From Sipunculus nudus (Eukaryota > Annelida > Sipuncula > Golfingiida > Sipunculidae): 64,000 nt of DNA. Under the pieces are notes generated by a model. It had not been told where the DNA came from. It made no database searches and saw only the letters and a list, made by a program, of their open reading frames with translations. The translations under genes and the position numbers were made by a program. Below, in pieces: positions 58,596 through 64,000 of the stretch; the first letter of the stretch is position 1; every line of letters starts with the position of its first letter. Location of the stretch: contig CM049307.1 in assembly GCA_026874595.1 (NCBI GenBank), forward strand, positions 28,309,079 to 28,373,078, in the 5' to 3' direction.

Positions 58596-59290
58596 GCACA
58601 AATCGTAACCGTTAGACCTAGAAACTTCTAACTGTACATCCTGGAGGTCCTGGGCAAATCTCCATGGAAACCTGAAATTAGGTCATGGTGACCTATATTT
58701 TGTGACCTACGGGCCAAGAAACACGATTTTGAGCACCGGGACAGTGCACAAATTATATCCATTAGGCCTAGAAACCTCTTACCTGACATTTTGGAAGTTC
58801 TAGGCAAGTGTCCTTGAAAACCGGAAACAAGGTCACTATGGCCTATATTCTACGACCTTTAGGAAAAGAATTCATATAAGCACCCAGACAGTCAGTCATG
58901 GCACACATTGCATCTCTTAGGCCTAGAATCATTTAACACAAAATTCAGGAAGGTCCTAGTCAAGTGTCCTTGAAAACCTGAAATTAGGTCATGGTGGCCT
59001 ATATTGTGTGACCTATGGGCTGAAAAATGGTTTTACGCACCCAGTCAGACAAGGCACAAATTGTATCCATTAGCCCAAGACTCTTCTAACTAAATCCTTG
59101 GCAATTCTCCTTGGAAACCTCTGAAATTGGATCATGGTGACCTATATTCTGCTAGCTATGGACCTTAAACATAATTTTGAGCACCCAGAGAGACAGCGTA
59201 CAAATTGTATCTATTTTCCTTGGAACCCTCTATTGTGAAATCCAGGTCCAGGGCAGGTCTCCTATGAATCCTGAAATTTTTATTTTCTGT
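58596..59290 (+). repeat. Five-unit ~150-bp tandem array
   Basis: Units start at GCACAAAT-type words at 58596, 58746, 58901, 59054 and about 59198 (spacings 150, 155, 153, 144). Each contains CATTAGGCCTAGAAAC-type sequence, TCC..GGAAACCTGAAATT, GGTCA.GGTGACCTATATT and GAGCACC. Units are clearly diverged from each other, so the array is old. Short frames over it (59177-59476) are incidental. Confidence 0.88.
58680..58694. promoter_or_regulatory. Palindromic AGGTCA inverted repeat (ERE-type)
   Basis: AGGTCATGGTGACCT is a perfect inverted repeat of AGGTCA with a 3-base spacer, the consensus shape bound by estrogen-receptor-type nuclear receptors. Diverged equivalents sit in the same place of later units at 58830-58844, 58986-59000 (one mismatch) and 59129-59143 (one mismatch). 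Binding is not shown; the motif belongs to a repeat. Confidence 0.45.
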
Positions 59291-60172
59291 CCATTTTTCA
59301 ACACCGTTACTTTAGCCATAGGTTATTCTCACAGACAATATATAACATTAATAGAAAAAACGTGCACCCAGTCAAAATTAGCTGAGCGTCATGCCCAATG
59401 GGCAACTTGTTGTCGTCTCAGGATTATAGATTTGTTACTGGCGTGTCTAGGATATACTTTCGTCGTCTTTTCATAAGTCACCTCGTCCGTCTTGCGCTCA
59501 ATGCTTAAACCTAAGTCAAACATATAATATGGTCGTCGTAGCTGCATGTGTTATATTTATAAAGGTAGTGTAATTCGTAAAATAGTAGTTTTCTTGAAAC
59601 ATATGTGTTGAATTCACTGTGATAACATATTGGAATATTTGGTCTTAAGTATGTTCCCATCCTTTCCACCTGATTCATATTTGCTTTACTCAATGACCTC
59701 TTAATTCAATAATATAAATATAGGACTGTAAACTCTGCTATCCCATTGTTCATGGACGCCTCCACAAACGTTTGTATACAAGAATGGCTTTCTAAACAAA
59801 CCTTTATTGGTGTAATAAGGTGCGTCCATTAAATTATTTGACAAGGAACCAACGAAGCCTATACTCAACAAAAGGCTAATCGACATCGTTAAGAATTATC
59901 ACAGACATCATCAAGTTCATAATAACTATAAAGCGCTAAAGCTGTATGTTTCTGGGATGTTCTTAAAAAAATGACTGTTTATCACGATATACTTCAATTC
60001 TGTTTCATTAAATACGACAGAGAACCAATAAACGGGTCTAACGGTTCAGTTAATGCATCTGTAATGTCTGTGCTTGAGATCGGCACCGACTGCAGCATGA
60101 CTGGTATATTCATGTAGATATTATCAAGGCAGGGAGCCACTGTTTTGACCAGCTGAATCATAAATGACGGCT
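59291..60172. other. No gene recognised
   Basis: Left flank of the 715-bp tandem repeat; only short chance frames. Confidence 0.4.
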
Positions 60173-62317
60173 CTACTGGGGTTGTCCTCTTATAAAACCG
60201 ACTTGAAACCAGACTCGGGTCTAGACAGTCTTCACGTGCGGTAGAAAAATATCACATGATTTATTTGAGGGATCACAGATTCAAATGCCGCCACTTAACA
60301 ACTCTCTACAAGACCTTTAATGAAGGGACTAATTCATCGTTTGAAGAGGGTACGTCATGTGCACTAGGCCTACAAATCAGTGGTATAAGGCAGTTTGTGC
60401 AAGTATTATTTATTTAGAAGAAACTATAAGGATGATATAGCCAACGACCTATTCAACGAAAAAGATATAGCGTATGAATGAGGATATGTTACTCTTCTCC
60501 AAACAGATCTTATCTGATTTTGTTCAGAAGTTAAAGTATGAATATATAATGATATAATGTCTTATGTACACGATCAAGATTAAGATATCACGCCTAGATT
60601 ACGAATGATTGCCATGCTTTGTGTTTCTGTATATGAAATCAATACATACTGTGTCGTGCTTTGCAAGAAATGTAAACCTATGGAATGATTGTCCGATATT
60701 ATTTATTTCTCATTGCACAGAGAAAAAGACTGATTTCCCAAATTCTATTTGTTGAGGAAGCAAACCAGCAGATCTATTGCTGGATGTGTACTTGCAGTTA
60801 CATTAGAAAGGTGGTCCCTAAATTTTTCCACATCTGATATAAACAATACAGTAATTAATTTTTTTTCCTTTAACAATTTGTCAGGTGCTACTGGGGTTGT
60901 CCTCTTATAAAACCGACTTGAAACCAGACTCGGGTCTAGACAGTCTTCACGTGCGGTAGAAAAATATCACATGATTTATTTGAGGGATCACAGATTCAAA
61001 TGCCGCCACTTAACAACTCTCTACAAGACCTTTAATGAAGGGACTAATTCATCGTTTGAAGAGGGTACGTCATGTGCACTAGGCCTACAAATCAGTGGTA
61101 TAAGGCAGTTTGTGCAAGTATTATTTATTTAGAAGAAACTATAAGGATGATATAGCCAACGACCTATTCAACGAAAAAGATATAGCGTATGAATGAGGAT
61201 ATGTTACTCTTCTCCAAACAGATCTTATCTGATTTTGTTCAGAAGTTAAAGTATGAATATATAATGATATAATGTCTTATGTACACGATCAAGATTAAGA
61301 TATCACGCCTAGATTACGAATGATTGCCATGCTTTGTGTTTCTGTATATGAAATCAATACATACTGTGTCGTGCTTTGCAAGAAATGTAAACCTATGGAA
61401 TGATTGTCCGATATTATTTATTTCTCATTGCACAGAGAAAAAGACTGATTTCCCAAATTCTATTTGTTGAGGAAGCAAACCAGCAGATCTATTGCTGGAT
61501 GTGTACTTGCAGTTACATTAGAAAGGTGGTCCCTAAATTTTTCCACATCTGATATAAACAATACAGTAATTAATTTTTTTTCCTTTAACAATTTGTCAGG
61601 TGCTACTGGGGTTGTCCTCTTATAAAACCGACTTGAAACCAGACTCGGGTCTAGACAGTCTTCACGTGCGGTAGAAAAATATCACATGATTTATTTGAGG
61701 GATCACAGATTCAAATGCCGCCACTTAACAACTCTCTACAAGACCTTTAATGAAGGGACTAATTCATCGTTTGAAGAGGGTACGTCATGTGCACTAGGCC
61801 TACAAATCAGTGGTATAAGGCAGTTTGTGCAAGTATTATTTATTTAGAAGAAACTATAAGGATGATATAGCCAACGACCTATTCAACGAAAAAGATATAG
61901 CGTATGAATGAGGATATGTTACTCTTCTCCAAACAGATCTTATCTGATTTTGTTCAGAAGTTAAAGTATGAATATATAATGATATAATGTCTTATGTACA
62001 CGATCAAGATTAAGATATCACGCCTAGATTACGAATGATTGCCATGCTTTGTGTTTCTGTATATGAAATCAATACATACTGTGTCGTGCTTTGCAAGAAA
62101 TGTAAACCTATGGAATGATTGTCCGATATTATTTATTTCTCATTGCACAGAGAAAAAGACTGATTTCCCAAATTCTATTTGTTGAGGAAGCAAACCAGCA
62201 GATCTATTGCTGGATGTGTACTTGCAGTTACATTAGAAAGGTGGTCCCTAAATTTTTCCACATCTGATATAAACAATACAGTAATTAATTTTTTTTCCTT
62301 TAACAATTTGTCAGGTG
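60173..62317 (+). repeat. Three tandem copies of a 715-bp unit
   Basis: Copies at 60173-60887, 60888-61602 and 61603-62317, starting CTACTGGGGTTGTCCTCTTA and ending AACAATTTGTCAGGTG. Both intervals between equivalent points are exactly 715 bp, and reading the copies side by side I found no mismatch. The unit has no recognisable gene, no microsatellite and no terminal repeats. The junctions show at most one base of microhomology, and flanks diverge abruptly on both sides. Either this is a very recent tandem amplification or it is an assembly artefact. Confidence 0.95.
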
Positions 62318-62643
62318 CAATATTACAAAAGCTTGTTTGTTAAATTTACGTATCATTTATGATTGTAGACGATTATTCTTTTATATTTTATCAATGAGTT
62401 ATCAAGTGCAATGATAGGTGACATATTGAAGTATCAACCGACGACAAAATCCAATTAATTGACATTGAGTTTGCAATAATTATGCACACCTTAGGATATT
62501 TGGTGTATTGACACTGTCTATTCGAATCCATCGTACTGTTACATATGGATCCGTAGCTTCATGGTGCATAGCTTTTTTGACACTCTGACATTGTTATGGA
62601 ACCTAATATAAACAGATCACGTATGCGTGATGAACACAAATTC
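62318..62643. other. No feature seen
   Basis: Short unique stretch between the tandem array and the LTR; nothing identified. Confidence 0.4.
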
Positions 62644-63382
62644 TGTAACGGAGAAAAAAAAATCAGATTCTGTAACACTAGGCAGCGGGAAATGTCTAGT
62701 AGGGGAATGAATAAAGAAGTCAGTGGTTTTTTGTTAACAAATAACTATAATTTATTCCTAAAACAACCCTAACAATACAATACACTTAATCAATACAATT
62801 ATACAGTAAAACAGCGTTATAGCAACAAGTCAATACAATCACACAGAAAAATAATGGTACAGTACCTCGATACTAACACCATCACAACGATAAGTCCTTT
62901 GAATGTAAACTCTCGGAGAATGACAGTCCAGTGGAAAGTTCTCGCAAAAACCCAAAAAGTAAACTGTGTATAAAAAATACAAATATATAAAATGCAGGAG
63001 AAAGTCTTTGAAACTCTATAATTGCCGCATTCGTCGCATAAGGTCTTAGAATCTGACACACGCTTCTGCGTCCGATGGTATCTGCTCTGCTGTCTGCCCT
63101 CTGGTTAAAAAAAACAGCCCCTTTATATACCTTCACACCCCAAGCCGGGAATTTTCCACTTCTTGAACAGTCTATAAGTTCTTGAACAACACGCGTTTCA
63201 GGAATTATCTAGAAGACATAGCCGTGTCTCTACACCTACCAGTCTCATCACGTGACCAACGACCAGGCGTGAAAACCCAAGGCTCACATGACAACGAGAA
63301 TTCAACCAGTACGGATTAAACATAAAATGTAACAACAACACGAGTTACGCCCGTGCCACACAATAAAAGAGCACCTGTAACA
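62644..63382 (-). mobile_element. LTR of a Ty3/gypsy element (739 bp)
   Basis: On the minus strand it starts TGTTACAGGTGC and ends CTCCGTTACA. It is the same family as the solo LTR at 33597-34313. A TATATAAAGGGG promoter-type box (plus 63119-63132) and an AATAAA in the 3' part (near plus 62750) fit LTR structure. GAGGAGGGGGAG-like purine sequence immediately precedes it on that strand (plus 63383-63393), as expected for a polypurine tract. This is therefore the 3' LTR, and the element's internal part extends to and beyond the window edge. Overlapping frames at 62817-63136 are not genes. Confidence 0.85.
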
Positions 63383-63475
63383 CTCCCCCTCCTGCGCTCA
63401 CGATCACTAAATTTTTGCAACATCTCAAAAATCAACTTATCTACAACATTACATAAACATCTTGTTTACAACATT

Positions 63476-63748
63476 TCATAAACATCTCGATAAGCAATCA
63501 GCAAGTACATTGTCTTTCCCTTTAATGTGTATCATATCAAGATTGTAATCCTGTAAGAACAAACTCCATCTCAACAACCTTTGATTTTTACACTTCAACT
63601 TGTTCATGAACGTGAGGGGATTGTGATCACTGAAGACATTGATAGGCCTAATTGATGAAGTAACATAAACTTAAAAATGTTGCAACGCCAAAATCAAAGC
63701 CAAACATTCTTTTTCAATAGTGCAGTTTTTCTGGTTTGCATTAAACTC
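63476..63748 (-). pseudogene. Gypsy RNase H domain
   Basis: The minus strand reads EFNANQKNCTIEKECLALIL (with the catalytic-type Glu of IEKE), then a stop at 63671-63673, then RPINVFSDHNPLTFMN (catalytic Asp in SDHNPL), QRLLRWSLFLQDYNLDM and HIKGKDNVLADCLSR (final Asp). This is the standard RNase H end of Ty3/gypsy pol. It is followed by about 80 bp of non-coding sequence and the polypurine tract. The integrase that should come next is missing; see the neighbouring entry. Confidence 0.92.
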
Positions 63749-63885
63749 TCTGATAAGTTTTATTTATACCTAAATGGCCAGACAAAGGAGCCTCATGTGT
63801 CATGCTTAGAACTTCACTGCGAAAGCTTTTGGGCATTACTATTTGATGTTTGATGGCCCACTCATCATCAGCGCATACATCAGGT
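63749..63885 (-). pseudogene. Gypsy integrase N-terminal (zinc-binding) fragment, out of order
   Basis: The minus strand reads CADDEWAIKHQIVMPKSFRS, then EVLSMTHEAPLSGHLGINKT and YQRV, where THEAPLSGHLG supplies the two His of the integrase HHCC zinc module. The reading breaks just after YQRV and runs directly into the RNase H frame at 63748. In Ty3/gypsy elements integrase lies downstream of RNase H. Here its first part is upstream, and the CC half and catalytic core are absent. The element is rearranged. Confidence 0.85.
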
Positions 63886-64000
63886 GGTCGCCATTAACGC
63901 ATAAGCACTCAATTTTTAACATAGAAACAAACTGGGTTCTGTTTAGTTTAAACATATTTTTATTGTAAATATGCGATTGGCAAACAGCAATACTCCTATG
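63886..64000 (-). other. Further gypsy pol sequence, unresolved
   Basis: The minus strand continues upstream with RTQFVSMLKIECLCVNGD, which may be the linker before the integrase zinc module in a shifted frame. The sequence is cut by the window end. Confidence 0.4.

Noticed and set aside
59177-59476. 99-codon plus-strand frame
   Set aside because: The first part is a unit of the ~150-bp tandem array and the remainder is flank; the composition is not protein-like.
60173-62317. CRISPR-like or satellite array
   Set aside because: The unit is 715 bp, with only three copies and no short repeat-spacer pattern. The surrounding sequence is eukaryotic.
62817-63136. Two overlapping minus-strand open frames of about 80 codons
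   Set aside because: They lie wholly within the gypsy LTR and match the non-coding LTR structure shared with the solo LTR at 33.6 kb.

Overview
The window looks like animal nuclear DNA, most likely from a marine invertebrate and plausibly a mollusc or other lophotrochozoan. That placement is an inference. It rests on a spliced GPCR exon, very long intergenic spaces, many (TA)n, (CT)n and homopolymer tracts, and a transposon mix of Tx1-like, CR1-like and Jockey-like LINEs, a Penelope-like element, Ty3/gypsy elements and HARBI1. Nothing looks prokaryotic: there are no operons, no ribosome binding sites and no long intact genes.

Only one host gene is supported. It is the first coding exon (minus strand, 5576-5921) of a rhodopsin-class neuropeptide-type GPCR, covering the N-terminus, TM1 and TM2 and ending at a GTAAGT donor. 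The remaining exons should lie toward position 1 or beyond the left edge, and I could not find them here. From about 6 to 28 kb the DNA is gene-poor. It holds simple repeats, a tRNA-derived SINE-like unit, a diverged repeat pair (7.15 and 13.15 kb) and two oppositely oriented copies of a CGAGTC-rich element (18.55 and 27.35 kb).

From 28 to 48 kb there is a graveyard of transposable elements: an unidentified coding-like stretch (28.76-29.38 kb), a CR1-like LINE fragment, a Penelope-like GIY-YIG remnant, a 717-bp solo LTR with a 4-bp target duplication, a pogo-like end, a diverged direct repeat pair (41.56 and 44.12 kb), and a HARBI1 remnant split by a 969-bp composite insert. The insert carries a broken gypsy integrase and a 156-bp LTR that contains tRNA-like A and B boxes.

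From 49.6 to 53.5 kb lies a 5'-truncated but fairly young Tx1/L1-like LINE with a poly(A) tail and an exact 9-bp target duplication. The rest holds a short TIR element (54.05 kb), a Jockey-like LINE fragment (55.3 kb), a five-unit ~150-bp tandem array with palindromic AGGTCA sites (58.6 kb), three apparently identical 715-bp tandem copies (60.17-62.32 kb), and the 3' end of a gypsy element whose domains are in the wrong order (62.64 kb to the window edge). Its LTR belongs to the same family as the solo LTR at 33.6 kb.

No set of genes here forms a pathway. The interest is in how the mobile elements are built, nested and rearranged. All readings are by eye, so divergence levels and family names are approximate.
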